64,000 nucleotides of DNA from Mucilaginibacter jinjuensis (GTDB lineage: Bacteria; Bacteroidota; Bacteroidia; Sphingobacteriales; Sphingobacteriaceae). Shown here one piece after another: positions 41,610-51,419 of this stretch. The notes beneath the pieces are model-generated. The model had not been told where the DNA came from, did not search any database, and worked only from the letters and a program-made list of their open reading frames with translations. The stretch covers positions 5,580,001-5,644,000 of the forward strand of contig NZ_CP117167.1 of assembly GCF_028596025.1 (NCBI RefSeq), written 5' to 3'. The translations under genes and the position numbers were made by a program. Within the stretch, counting starts at the first letter, position 1. The number at the start of each line of letters is the position of its first letter.

Positions 41610-43721
41610 ATGAAAAAAGTATTTATCTGTTTATTCGGCATGGCCATATTTAATAACGCCTTTGCCCAGCAGAATAAAAGCATCAGCGCAAGCATGAACA
41701 AAGTTAAGCTTGAATTTATGCTTGATGAACAAGGCCGCCCCGATTACAAGGTGGATTATGATGGCAAGGCCGTCATCAAAACATCACACCTCGGTTTTGC
41801 TTTGGCTGATGACAGCACCTTTTACAAAGGTTTTAAATGGATAGGTACCGACAGTAAACAGGTTGATGAAACCTGGACTCCCGTTTGGGGCGAGGTAAGC
41901 AAAATCCGCAATCATTACGACCAGGTAACTGTGCATTTGCAGCAAGCGGCCGGTCAGCAAAGGTTACTCGATATTGTTTTCCGTGTGTTTGCCGATGGTG
42001 TGGGTTTCAGGTATGAATTCCCCAAACAGCCTAATTTAAATTACTTTATAGTTTCTGACGAGCGCACCGAGTTTGCTTTAGCTGGAGACGATAAAGCATT
42101 CTGGATCCCGGGTGATTATGACAGTAATGAGTACCTGTATAATACTACCAAAATCAGCCAGGTTGATAACCGCAAACAGGTTACCGAAGCTACTGATATT
42201 GCTGTGCGTGTTGCCCCTGATCGTAAAGCTGTACAAACACCTTTAATGCTGAAAACTGATGACGGCACCTACATCAACATCCACGAGGCGGGTTTGATGA
42301 ACTACTCATCGATGCAGCTGCATGTAGATAACAGCACTTACAAACTAACCAGCAGCCTCGTTCCCGATGCAGTAGGTAACAAAGCTTATCTGCACGCGCC
42401 GGATCATACGCCGTGGAGAACCATCATCATCAGCAATAAAGCAACAGATATTTTAGAATCGAAACTGATCCTGAACCTGAATGATCCATCGGTGCTTGAA
42501 AACACCGGCTGGATTAAACCTATGAAATTTGTAGGTGTTTGGTGGGAAATGCAGATAGCCAAAAGCACATGGAGCTATGCCAAAAGTATGGACGATGTGG
42601 ATGCCAACGGTAAACTAAAGCCAAGCGGCCTGCATGGTGCTAATACAGCTAATGTAAAACGGTATATCGACTTTGCTGCCAAAAACGGTATCCAGGCGGT
42701 ATTGGTTGAAGGCTGGAATGTGGGTTGGGAAGATTGGTTTGGCAATTGGAAAGAGAAGGTTTTTGACTTTGTAACCCCCTACCCCGATTTTGATGTGGCC
42801 GAAATTACCAGCTATGCTAAATCAAAGGGTGTAAGTATGATTATGCATAACGAAACTTCGGGCTCGGCCACTAACTATGAACGCCAGTTGGATACCGCTT
42901 ATCGCTTTATGAATAAGTATGGTTATCCATCGGTTAAAACGGGTTATGTGGGCAAGATCATCCCGCGTGGCGAGCATCACGATGGGCAGTGGATGGTGCA
43001 ACATTACCTGCGCGTAGCCCAAAAAGCAGCAGAACACCATATTATGCTTGATGCGCACGAACCTATGCGCCCAACCGGCTTACAACGCACCTACCCTAAC
43101 TGGATGGCTTGTGAGGCTGGCCGTGGTAATGAGTACAATGCCTTTAGCAATGGCAACCCGCCTGAGCACGAAACCATCATGCCCTTTACCCGCCTAATGG
43201 GTGGCCCGATGGACTATACCCCGGGAATCTTTAAACTAAAAGGTTATTCGGCCGACCCAACGCGCCAGGTACACACCACTTTGGCTAAGCAATTAGCATT
43301 ATATGTAACACTATATAGTCCGCTGCAAATGGCAGCAGATCTGCCAGAGAATTATGAGGCCCATCCGGATGCTTTTCAGTTCATTAAAGATGTAGCTACC
43401 GATTGGGACGACACTAAAGTACTGGAAGCCGAACCGGGCGATTATATTACTACTGCCCGTAAAGCAAAAGGTACAGACAATTGGTTTATAGGTGCTATTA
43501 CTGACGAGAATGGCCGAAGCACCACCCTGTCGCTCACCTTCTTAGATAAAGGCAAAAAATACGAAGCTACTATTTATGCCGATGCTGACAATGCCAACTG
43601 GAAGGCTAATCCCGAAGCCTACCAGATTAAAAAGATAACTGTAACAAGTAATAGCAAACTAAACTTAAAGCTTGCAGCAGGCGGCGGAGCTGCTATCAGC
43701 ATTAAGCCTGTATCGAAATAA
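41610..43721 (+). CDS. GH97 alpha-glucoside hydrolase, inverting SusB-like type
   Basis: The 703-residue product has a signal peptide (NNAFAQQ). It has the GH97 layout: N-terminal beta-sandwich, (beta/alpha)8 barrel (VEGWNVGWEDWFGNW, MIMHNETSG) and C-terminal beta-domain. E415, E484, E502 and E508 are spaced 69, 18 and 6 residues apart, exactly as I recall for E439, E508, E526 and E532 of Bacteroides SusB, which hold the catalytic base/acid and the calcium. E174 is a fair match for SusB E194. This marks an inverting alpha-glucosidase and not the retaining alpha-galactosidase branch. It would release glucose from oligosaccharides made by the GH71-like enzyme. It ends in a strong terminator. 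Confidence 0.93.
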   Translation: MKKVFICLFGMAIFNNAFAQQNKSISASMNKVKLEFMLDEQGRPDYKVDYDGKAVIKTSHLGFALADDSTFYKGFKWIGTDSKQVDETWTPVWGEVSKIRNHYDQVTVHLQQAAGQQRLLDIVFRVFADGVGFRYEFPKQPNLNYFIVSDERTEFALAGDDKAFWIPGDYDSNEYLYNTTKISQVDNRKQVTEATDIAVRVAPDRKAVQTPLMLKTDDGTYINIHEAGLMNYSSMQLHVDNSTYKLTSSLVPDAVGNKAYLHAPDHTPWRTIIISNKATDILESKLILNLNDPSVLENTGWIKPMKFVGVWWEMQIAKSTWSYAKSMDDVDANGKLKPSGLHGANTANVKRYIDFAAKNGIQAVLVEGWNVGWEDWFGNWKEKVFDFVTPYPDFDVAEITSYAKSKGVSMIMHNETSGSATNYERQLDTAYRFMNKYGYPSVKTGYVGKIIPRGEHHDGQWMVQHYLRVAQKAAEHHIMLDAHEPMRPTGLQRTYPNWMACEAGRGNEYNAFSNGNPPEHETIMPFTRLMGGPMDYTPGIFKLKGYSADPTRQVHTTLAKQLALYVTLYSPLQMAADLPENYEAHPDAFQFIKDVATDWDDTKVLEAEPGDYITTARKAKGTDNWFIGAITDENGRSTTLSLTFLDKGKKYEATIYADADNANWKANPEAYQIKKITVTSNSKLNLKLAAGGGAAISIKPVSK

Positions 43722-43747
43722 TTGTCGAAACCTTAAACTTTAACCAC

Positions 43748-43779
43748 AACCCCTTTGGCCAACACCAAAGGGGTTTTTA
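43748..43779 (+). terminator. Rho-independent terminator of the polysaccharide locus
   Basis: An 11-bp stem (43748-43758 with 43765-43775, AACCCCTTTGG) is followed by TTTTAT. It lies 26 bases beyond the GH97 stop. Confidence 0.85.
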
Positions 43780-43940
43780 TTTGCTTGCCTTTTTGCAGCC
43801 TTGAGGAACCACTCTTTTATGACAGAAAATCAACACAATTAAATAATTTAATTAACACGACACAAAACCAAACCCTCATCTCACTGGTTTATATATCAAC
43901 AGCGCTTAATAAAAAGCCTGATTATAAATAGTGTATCAAT

Positions 43941-44369
43941 ATGTTAGTGTCTGCATTTCAAAAACCTGAACAACATCCATTAAAAGTTGTAACTGATGCT
44001 AATAACGCCATAAGCGATGAACAATTATTGCTTGCCATTGCCCGTAAGGCTGAGGCCGTAAATAAACCATCGGCAGGTAAATCAGAACCGGCTTTGCAGG
44101 TAGTTGAAACGCAGCAACGTGCTGATAATTTCACTATAACTTTTAGCTATGCGCAGCAATTACACCGCACCAAAGTACTTAGAATAGGTTCGGGCTATAA
44201 AAGACCTGTTTATATGTACAAAGTTGTGCTTAACAGCCGTTTAAGTAATGGTGAAGCCAAACTTTGCTGGTTGCAGCAAAACGAGCAAAATTGGGATGTG
44301 CTACTGGGAAACAATATTGACAAAACATTATTAAAGGCCATTACAACAGCCATTGAAAGTATGGAATAA
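43941..44369 (+). CDS. Hypothetical protein
   Basis: This 142-residue protein is unrecognised. It has no signal peptide. An Asn/Ala-rich N-terminal half is followed by a beta-rich C-terminal half (NFTITFSYAQQ, PVYMYKVVLNSRL, AKLCWLQQNEQNWDVLLG). Codon use matches its neighbours. It is followed 32 bases later by another small gene on the same strand, so the two may form a unit between the sugar locus and the capsule cluster. Confidence 0.6.
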   Translation: MLVSAFQKPEQHPLKVVTDANNAISDEQLLLAIARKAEAVNKPSAGKSEPALQVVETQQRADNFTITFSYAQQLHRTKVLRIGSGYKRPVYMYKVVLNSRLSNGEAKLCWLQQNEQNWDVLLGNNIDKTLLKAITTAIESME

Positions 44370-44401
44370 CAATAGCTTGCTGTGATTTAATTCTTAAAGC
44401 C

Positions 44402-44599
44402 ATGGAAAAGCAATTAGATCATTATGAATTTATTAACTCTCAAACCGGTAACGTGATCTGTTACCTTACTGTACCAACCGATACGTCTGAAAGAGAACTG
44501 GCTACAAAACTGCAAAAGAAACGTGCCGAGCTGGCCATTAAAAACAATCTGTATGTAGAGTTAATCTATTGGCAGGTCGAGGGTCACGTTATCAGGTAA
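44402..44599 (+). CDS. Small hypothetical protein
   Basis: This 65-residue soluble protein reads MEKQLDHYEFINSQTGN... with a strand-helix-strand pattern (VICYLTVP, ERELATKLQKKRAEL, YVELIYWQV). I do not recognise a family. Its last 39 bases overlap the end of the convergent WecA-like gene, so the two 3' ends share DNA. It has a proper ATG and sits close behind the previous gene. Confidence 0.55.
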   Translation: MEKQLDHYEFINSQTGNVICYLTVPTDTSERELATKLQKKRAELAIKNNLYVELIYWQVEGHVIR

Positions 44600-46399
44600 T
44601 TTTACATTTGCCCTGGCAGTATATGTTAAAGTAAGGCTGAAACGCCCCAGGCCAATATTATGCTCATCCAGCATTTCCTTTATTTCTTCTTCACATTCGG
44701 CATCAATTGATTTTGTTGATATTAAAACCATATCAACTTTAAGCCTGCGGCAAACGGCAAGTAGTTTTTCCTTACCGCAGTATATTTTATAACCATGCAA
44801 AAACATATTATGCTTGGTTTCGTCATCATCTATCCAGCCAACCGGCCTTAATTCATGACGGTGATTCTGCAAAAGTTCTTTAATCAATAAATATCCACTA
44901 TCACCTGCACCATATATCAGTACCTTTTTTTCGATATGCCTGTTTCTGTTTATTAAATCACTGAGCCAGCGGTAAAATAAGCGGGTAAACATTACGCCGG
45001 TGTAGGTGATTAAGAAATCGATCAGAAAGAAATAGATATTATAATCTGTTTTGCCTTTATAAAACAAAATGGCCACTAACACCATTGTTGATAAAGCAAT
45101 AGTTATGAAGTAACCCGCGGCCTCTAAAACTTCCATATACCGCCACATCCGATAATACAGATTGGTGATATAAAACATGGATATTTTAACGCAAATAAAT
45201 GTAGCCAGTATAATATAATCGTTCTCTACATCAATATGGATAGCTTTGGTTGCTATTAAAAAGGCGCTATAAATAATCAGGATATCGGTACATACACCTA
45301 TAATGAGTTTTTTATGGAAGAGGAAAAAACGCAGCATTAAATTGTTGCCGCCCTTTTGCCCGCGCATAAGCAAATAGCTTAGTTTCTCCTCCGACTCGTT
45401 ATATACTTTTACCTTAGATAACAATACAGAAAATATAACCGAAAAAACGGCCAGCAGCAGTACACAGAAAAACAGGTTGTTAATTTGCACTTTATACATT
45501 AAAACACATAGCAGGCCCCAAATGCCGCTAATAAAATAAAGTGTTAAAACCGCTTTCTTTTCACTTAAGCCCAAAGCTACCAGGCGGTGCGAGGTGTGGT
45601 CGCGCCCACCCTGATCAATACGCCGGCCGGCTGCAAGGCGCTTGATGGTAACCAGTGTGGTATCCATGATTGGGATGGCCATTAAGCTAATAGGGATAAG
45701 CAGTACCAATATAGCCGATGACGACCCTAACTTAGTTTGTACGGCCACACTTAGAAATGATAAAGAATAACCCAGGAACAAGCTTCCCGAATCGCCCATA
45801 AATATGCGGGCCGGTTTAAAATTGTAAAACAGAAAACCTACTGTAGCGCCGGTAATGGCAAAAGCCATGCCTGCCAGCGCATATTGCCCGTTTATAATAC
45901 CTAACACGCCTGATATAAAGGCCACAATGCCAGATATACCCGATGCCAGCCCGTCCATATTATCTAATAGGTTAATAGCATTGGTAATGCCTATTACCCA
46001 TATAAAAGTTAAGGGGATTGCAGCCCAGCCAAGCAAGCCCCCGCCAAACATTAAACCATTATATACCAGCACAAAAGAACAGGCTATTTGGCCCAAAAGC
46101 TTAATAACGGGCTTTAATTCCCAGATATCATCAACAAGGCCAATTAAAAACATGCCTGTTGCAGCCCCGTAAAGTAACCATGGGATATGAGCAAAATCGG
46201 TACTAAATATGGCAATACTAAAGGCTGCGAAAATACCAATGCCCCCCATTAACGCTGTTGGCTTTTTATGCCAGCGATCATTTCTGGGGTAAACAACCCA
46301 GCCTTTATAAGTTGCCAATTTTATAATTAGCGGAGTAATTGCCAAACAAGCAATTAATGATACAATGCCTGTAATAACCGGCTTTAACAAAAAAGACAT
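44561..46399 (-). CDS. WecA/MraY-type sugar-1-phosphate transferase fused to a CapD/FlaA1-like N-terminal half
   Basis: The 612-residue product has an N-terminal WecA-like enzyme (about 1-325) with LVDDIWELKP, INLLDNMDGLASG, FMGDSGSLFLGY and GRDHTSHRL, the catalytic motifs of UDP-sugar:undecaprenyl-phosphate transferases. A second block of membrane helices (about 355-470) and a Rossmann CoA/NAD-binding-like domain follow (VLIYGAGDSGYLLIKELL, about 485-600). This second half resembles the N-terminal half of CapD/FlaA1-like proteins, but the short-chain dehydratase domain is missing. The enzyme probably loads the first sugar phosphate on the lipid carrier; the fused half may sense nucleotide or steer the sugar. 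It is the last gene of the capsule cluster. Confidence 0.88.
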   Translation of the reverse strand: MSFLLKPVITGIVSLIACLAITPLIIKLATYKGWVVYPRNDRWHKKPTALMGGIGIFAAFSIAIFSTDFAHIPWLLYGAATGMFLIGLVDDIWELKPVIKLLGQIACSFVLVYNGLMFGGGLLGWAAIPLTFIWVIGITNAINLLDNMDGLASGISGIVAFISGVLGIINGQYALAGMAFAITGATVGFLFYNFKPARIFMGDSGSLFLGYSLSFLSVAVQTKLGSSSAILVLLIPISLMAIPIMDTTLVTIKRLAAGRRIDQGGRDHTSHRLVALGLSEKKAVLTLYFISGIWGLLCVLMYKVQINNLFFCVLLLAVFSVIFSVLLSKVKVYNESEEKLSYLLMRGQKGGNNLMLRFFLFHKKLIIGVCTDILIIYSAFLIATKAIHIDVENDYIILATFICVKISMFYITNLYYRMWRYMEVLEAAGYFITIALSTMVLVAILFYKGKTDYNIYFFLIDFLITYTGVMFTRLFYRWLSDLINRNRHIEKKVLIYGAGDSGYLLIKELLQNHRHELRPVGWIDDDETKHNMFLHGYKIYCGKEKLLAVCRRLKVDMVLISTKSIDAECEEEIKEMLDEHNIGLGRFSLTLTYTARANVKLPDNVTLDLPID

Positions 46400-46408
46400 G
46401 TTGGTAGA

Positions 46409-47347
46409 TTATTTGCTCATTAAACTATATTTAAGTTGCAGTATCTTGGCTATACCTTCTTCTACGGTTAATAAATCACGATTTAAAACGCTCAGCATTT
46501 TTGAGTTGTCGGGCTGCCGGCGGGTCATGTCACCTTCTTTTAATGGATCAAGGTGTATTATTGATGATGATGACTCTGTAATTCTAATTACTTTCTCGGC
46601 AAGGCCTGCTACACTAATTTCTTTCGAATTGCCAATATTAATCACCTCATTTAAATGCAGCTCTTCTTCAAATATTTTAGTTGTAGCTTCAATATTATCA
46701 TCTATATAACAAAATGTGCGGGTTTGCAAGCCATCACCATAAATGGTAATATCCTGGTTATTCATAGCTAATTCGATAAACTTCGAGACAACAAAATCAC
46801 AACTTTGTTTAGGCCCATAAGTATTAAAGAACCTGAAGATTGTAAAATCGAGCCCAAACTCTTTATGGTACGATTTAAAAAATGCTTCGCCCACATTTTT
46901 TACTATGGCATAAGGCAACCTCGAGTTTAAAGGGGTTGTATGCTCATTCTGCGGAAATTCAACAGGTTCGCCATAAACTTCTGACGACGAAGAGTAGAAT
47001 ACGCGTTTTACACCTGTATTTTTTGATAAATTGAGTATATTTTTTATCCCTTCAATATCTTCTAAAACGGCTATCGGATGGCTCAGCGTTCGTTTTACGC
47101 CTACAAGGGCTGCATAATGGAATACATAGTCGAACTTAAAGGCCAGCATAACAGCCGATAAATCACTGAAATTATTTACGTCGCACTTTATAAAGGTAAA
47201 GTTGTCTTGTTCTTTCGGTAAATTTTTTAAAGACCCTGTAATCAGATTGTCTGCCACAACAATATGGTATTGTTTTTTTTGAACAAGATGGCATGCAAGC
47301 GCCCCTCCAACATTACCGGCACCCCCTGTTATTAAAATTTTAATCAT
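46409..47347 (-). CDS. NAD-dependent sugar epimerase/dehydratase
   Basis: The 312-residue extended SDR has ITGGAGNVGGALACHLV as dinucleotide site (GGAG-N-V-G in place of the common GGAGFIG), a catalytic YAIVK, the serine block VFYSSSSEVYGEP, and FRFFNTYGPKQ. It would act on a nucleotide sugar, for example a 4-epimerisation or 4,6-dehydration. It lies 9 bases before the WecA-like gene. Confidence 0.88.
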   Translation of the reverse strand: MIKILITGGAGNVGGALACHLVQKKQYHIVVADNLITGSLKNLPKEQDNFTFIKCDVNNFSDLSAVMLAFKFDYVFHYAALVGVKRTLSHPIAVLEDIEGIKNILNLSKNTGVKRVFYSSSSEVYGEPVEFPQNEHTTPLNSRLPYAIVKNVGEAFFKSYHKEFGLDFTIFRFFNTYGPKQSCDFVVSKFIELAMNNQDITIYGDGLQTRTFCYIDDNIEATTKIFEEELHLNEVINIGNSKEISVAGLAEKVIRITESSSSIIHLDPLKEGDMTRRQPDNSKMLSVLNRDLLTVEEGIAKILQLKYSLMSK

Positions 47348-47400
47348 GGTATACGTTTATAGTTATAATGGTAGAAATATTAACCTGAAATTAATAATGT

Positions 47401-48591
47401 CTAATCTAACAAAAATTTATATAAGTCCTGAGTTTCAGCTACTAATCGTTTATAAGAATAATTCTGTAGCGCAATTTTTTTTCCGTTTGCAGCCATCCTG
47501 TTTTTAAGCTCTTTATTCACGATCAACTCTTCAAGCTTGCCTGCATAGCTTTCAGCCGATTGTTCGCATAAAAACCCATTATATCCATCCTTAACTACAT
47601 CCCCAACACCGCCTACATCGGTACATATAACCCCCTTTTCTGATGCCAGGGCCTCTATAATGCTTACGGGGGTACCCTCATTTAAGGAGGTAAGCGCAAT
47701 AATGTCTGAGCCGGCATTGATTACATCGATATCCTTACGCCATGATGTAAATACTACATCTGCGTCGTAATTGTTTTCATTTGCACGAGAAAATGTCAGT
47801 TCATACTCCCTGATTCTCTGCAAGATAGGATTCATCAACTCTCCATCACCTACTATAAAAGCCTTAAATTTAAGGGTAGGATTATCCTTTTTCAATATTG
47901 CTAATGCATCAATAAATAAAAAATGGTTTTTAATGGGTGCCAGGCGGCCTGTAATGGTTATTACAGTTACATCATCAGCAAGGTTATAAAACTGCCTGAA
48001 GCGCTGCCTTTTTTCGGTATTTCCCTCTGTAAATTTATCCAGATCGAACCCAAGCTTTATCACGTGAACTTTATCAGCCGGTGCAATATTGTATTTATTT
48101 ACGAGGTCGTATTTCTGCTGATCGCTAATTGCGATAATAGCATTGCTAATACCAGCCAGGTAACGCTCTATAGCTAAAAAAACCTTTGTTTTTAAAGGAG
48201 AAAAATAACCATCAAATACATTGCCGTGATAGGTATGCAATATGGCTTTAGGCCTGTGTGCACTATGATAAGCAGCCAGTCGGCCCAGTACCCCTGCTTT
48301 TGCTGCATGCGTGTGTACAATATCGGGCCTGTATTCGTTCACTTTATCTTGTATGTGTTTAAATGCCCGGAAATCTTTCAACGGATTAATGCTCCTGAAC
48401 ATATCGGGCACAAACTCATAATCAATACCTAAATCCTTTAATATGTATTCAGAACTGCCTTCATGACTCTCCTTTATGCCAGCCAATACGGTAGTTTGAT
48501 ATTGCGTATCAATATACCTTGATAAATAGGCTACATTGTAAGTGGGGCCGCCAACATTTAACCTGTTTAGCACCCTTAAAATTTTAGGCAT
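47401..48591 (-). CDS. GT4-family glycosyltransferase
   Basis: The 396-residue GT-B enzyme has the acceptor-side RLNVGGPTYNVAYLSRYID, HTHAAKAGVLGRLAAYHS and the donor motif LTSLNEGTPVSIIEALASEK (the E-x7-E signature). It uses a nucleotide sugar to extend the lipid-linked chain. It is separated from the epimerase by 53 bases and diverges from the candidate polymerase gene. Confidence 0.9.
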   Translation of the reverse strand: MPKILRVLNRLNVGGPTYNVAYLSRYIDTQYQTTVLAGIKESHEGSSEYILKDLGIDYEFVPDMFRSINPLKDFRAFKHIQDKVNEYRPDIVHTHAAKAGVLGRLAAYHSAHRPKAILHTYHGNVFDGYFSPLKTKVFLAIERYLAGISNAIIAISDQQKYDLVNKYNIAPADKVHVIKLGFDLDKFTEGNTEKRQRFRQFYNLADDVTVITITGRLAPIKNHFLFIDALAILKKDNPTLKFKAFIVGDGELMNPILQRIREYELTFSRANENNYDADVVFTSWRKDIDVINAGSDIIALTSLNEGTPVSIIEALASEKGVICTDVGGVGDVVKDGYNGFLCEQSAESYAGKLEELIVNKELKNRMAANGKKIALQNYSYKRLVAETQDLYKFLLD

Positions 48592-48839
48592 ACGTTATTA
48601 ATATTGACTTATGTATTTAGGGTTGTAACCGGCTATTGTAAATAATTTAGGTTTAACCAAATTGAACAATATATTTTCAATTTTCACAATTAAAATAAAC
48701 ATTCATTTTATTCATATTAACTGGCCTTAATTTCTAAAATTATGGCAAGGATATGCTTGCTTCTGTATATAACTATAAAACATACCTGCCGTTACTATTC
48801 AAAATTTGTTTTTTAGTTTTTATGGAATTTGATACAGAT

Positions 48840-48847
48840 TATATTTG
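48840..48847 (+). promoter_or_regulatory. Candidate -7 box before the membrane polymerase gene
   Basis: TATATTTG matches TAnnTTTG fully, 43 bases before the ATG. A convincing -33 element at the usual distance is not evident. The rest of the 299-bp divergent gap is A+T-rich and without a gene. Confidence 0.4.
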
Positions 48848-48890
48848 TTATTTTACCATTTATAGATAGGCACTAACTTTATCAGATAAC

Positions 48891-50261
48891 ATGGAGGGCA
48901 TTACTGCACTTGATTACATTTTATTACCTTTTTATTTGTGGCTTATTTATAGGGTTGCCTATTATTATCGTGATAAATTTTATCCGGAAGGGCACGCCTA
49001 TCGCCCTTATTTTATCCCAGGGTTAACTGCAAAAATTTTCGGTGCCATATTTATTTCAATGTTCTATTGGTACTACTACGGAGGTGGCGACTCATATACT
49101 TTTTTCGTTCATTCCAGGGTTATCAATTCAACTTTTCTTAGCGCACCCGATACCTGGCTAAGACTAATGACCCACCAGGCCGATGACCAAAATTTAACAG
49201 ATAGCATGGCATTGTCGCAGATGTATTGGTATAACGATGTCGCCTCTTATACAGTGGCACGCGTTGGTGCCTTTTTAGGCTTATTTTGTTTTACTCAATA
49301 CTTAATAATTAATGTACTGGTCGCTGTTATTTCATTCAATGGTATATGGCTGTTATTTATATGTTTTGCACAGCAGTACACGCACCTCATAAAAAAGATA
49401 GCTATTGCCATATTATTTATGCCCGGGCCAACAGTGTGGGGTTCCGGCTTGTATAAAGATAGCCTTTGTATGTTCGCTATAGGCTGTTTATGTTATAGCG
49501 CCTATATACTTTTCGAAAAAAAGAATTTCAGATTTATATTGATAGTTCTTTTAATCATCTCGATTCTTCTATTAGTTTTCATCAAAGCTTACATCATTGC
49601 TATGTTATTGCCTGCAATGATTTTGAAAATAATTTTAGTATACAAAAAGAAGACATCTGCCAGATTTGGCGGGAGGGTGAAGTTTTATATTTTGTTAGGT
49701 ATCATGAGCATCGGTGCTGTTTTTGCTGCCAAAAAGATAATCTCCAGCATAACAATTACGCCCGAAGACGTAATAGAGACCATTCAACATCAAAAAGATT
49801 ATTTACTCCGCGTTTCTCTTGCCCAGGATGGCTCTGCCTACAATCTTGGCGATTTTGATCCATCAATAAATGGGATTCTTAAAATGTTTATCCCGGCGGT
49901 TAATGTAACTTTATTCAGGCCATATCCATGGGAATCAAAAAGCTTGATTCAGCTTTTCAATTCCAGCGAATCAACAGGTGTATTATTACTAACATTATAT
50001 TTGCTTTTTACACGAAATCCTTTTAAAACGCTGAAAAATATCTATACAGATCCTAACCTTATCATGTGTTTAACCTTTACACTATTGTTCGCATTTATTG
50101 TAGGGGTATCCACTTATAATTTCGGTTCATTATCCAGGTACAAAATACCTTGTACACCTTTTTATATGCTTTTTTTAATGATCCTTATTTTTAAAGACAA
50201 GCCCGAGGCCAAAACACTTGAAACGCTTGAAGAACCTGCATTAAACCATCCCCTAACTTAA
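48891..50261 (+). CDS. Polytopic membrane protein, candidate Wzy-type polymerase
   Basis: The 456-residue product has about ten hydrophobic helices and one large loop at about 280-330 (ITPEDVIETIQHQKDYLLRV). The text FMPGPTVWGSGLYKDSLCMF and NFGSLSRYKIPCTPFYMLFL recalls O-antigen polymerases, where an Arg in the last periplasmic part is common. It is the only gene of the cluster on the plus strand and has its own promoter-like box. No other Wzy candidate is in view, which supports the reading. Its end overlaps the convergent glycosyltransferase by 4 bases. Confidence 0.6.
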   Translation: MEGITALDYILLPFYLWLIYRVAYYYRDKFYPEGHAYRPYFIPGLTAKIFGAIFISMFYWYYYGGGDSYTFFVHSRVINSTFLSAPDTWLRLMTHQADDQNLTDSMALSQMYWYNDVASYTVARVGAFLGLFCFTQYLIINVLVAVISFNGIWLLFICFAQQYTHLIKKIAIAILFMPGPTVWGSGLYKDSLCMFAIGCLCYSAYILFEKKNFRFILIVLLIISILLLVFIKAYIIAMLLPAMILKIILVYKKKTSARFGGRVKFYILLGIMSIGAVFAAKKIISSITITPEDVIETIQHQKDYLLRVSLAQDGSAYNLGDFDPSINGILKMFIPAVNVTLFRPYPWESKSLIQLFNSSESTGVLLLTLYLLFTRNPFKTLKNIYTDPNLIMCLTFTLLFAFIVGVSTYNFGSLSRYKIPCTPFYMLFLMILIFKDKPEAKTLETLEEPALNHPLT

Positions 50262-51349
50262 TCCACAGATAAAGCGGTTTTGTTTAAAACATCAAGATAT
50301 ACGGGTGCTGTATGTTTTATCGAAAACTGCCTTTCTACCTTCAGCCGGGCCTCCTTTCCAATCGTTTTACGCAGATTGGCATCAAGGCATAGTAATTTAA
50401 GGGTATTAAGCCATTCACTATCGTTAAGTATTAAAAAACCGCTTACCCCATTTTCAATAACCCTGTTATTACAGCCCACATCTGTTGCTATAGTAGGTAT
50501 ACCCAATGCCATATATTGCAATGCCTTTAAACCGCTTTTTCCTAAAACCCATTGCTCATTAAGCGGGAGGGGATAAACGCCGACATCCATTTTTTGCAGC
50601 GTAGCAATTTCATATTCTTCTTTCCAGGCAAGCGCTTCAATATTTAGGCCGGGTATGTTAAAGTTTGCATCGCCCATTACCAATAACTTAAATGGTATCT
50701 CTTTTTGTAACTCAAGTAAAACATCTTTTAACAAATACAGATATTGCGAAGTGGTGTGGCTCCCACTCCAGCCAATAACCAATTGGTGATCATTGCTATA
50801 ATTATTAACCGGCACATAGGTATCTGTGTTAATTGTTGAAGATATATCAGTAGTATTGATATTATACTTTTGGGCAATAGCATCCAGATATGGTGTACAG
50901 GTTATTACATGGTTTGCATGTTTCATCAAATAAACCGGCTTGTTTTTACCTTTCAAAAGCGCCAGAAATTTATTCTCGTGATTGATGTTCTTTAGAAAAA
51001 CAAGATCATCAATATCATAGATTAACCTGGCAGAAAGCTTTTTTACCAACCATTCGTAAAGGGGCAAACCAAAAGGTGTACACCACAGATGCACATAAAC
51101 TATATCATACCGGTGGATTGTAAATAGCAAACCAATCCTTTTTACATATCGCTTTAAGGTAAAAAGTATTTTAGATAACGTGTACCCTTTTTTATAAACT
51201 ACGTCCCACATGGGTTTATCCATAAAAGGTGCGTGAACTATTTCATAGCCACTATTTTCAAAAGCACTATAATATTGCTCGAATTTTAATCGTTGGCTTG
51301 GCGCACAGCCGTATGGATACGGAACAATGAAAAGTATTTTTGAACTCAT
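50258..51349 (-). CDS. GT4-family glycosyltransferase
   Basis: The 363-residue GT-B protein starts ILFIVPYPYGCAPSQRLKFE. It has RLIYDIDDLVFL, LVIGWSGSHTTSQYL and the donor site GKSGLKALQYMALGIPTIAT. It transfers a sugar to the growing repeat unit. The ATG is clear; the stop lies inside the end of the opposing membrane gene. Confidence 0.88.
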   Translation of the reverse strand: MSSKILFIVPYPYGCAPSQRLKFEQYYSAFENSGYEIVHAPFMDKPMWDVVYKKGYTLSKILFTLKRYVKRIGLLFTIHRYDIVYVHLWCTPFGLPLYEWLVKKLSARLIYDIDDLVFLKNINHENKFLALLKGKNKPVYLMKHANHVITCTPYLDAIAQKYNINTTDISSTINTDTYVPVNNYSNDHQLVIGWSGSHTTSQYLYLLKDVLLELQKEIPFKLLVMGDANFNIPGLNIEALAWKEEYEIATLQKMDVGVYPLPLNEQWVLGKSGLKALQYMALGIPTIATDVGCNNRVIENGVSGFLILNDSEWLNTLKLLCLDANLRKTIGKEARLKVERQFSIKHTAPVYLDVLNKTALSVD

Positions 51350-51419
51350 TTTTGGTATCTACCCTCACTTACTAATACAATGGTATAATAGCTTTTTTTA
51401 TAAAACAGGGCCGCACACA

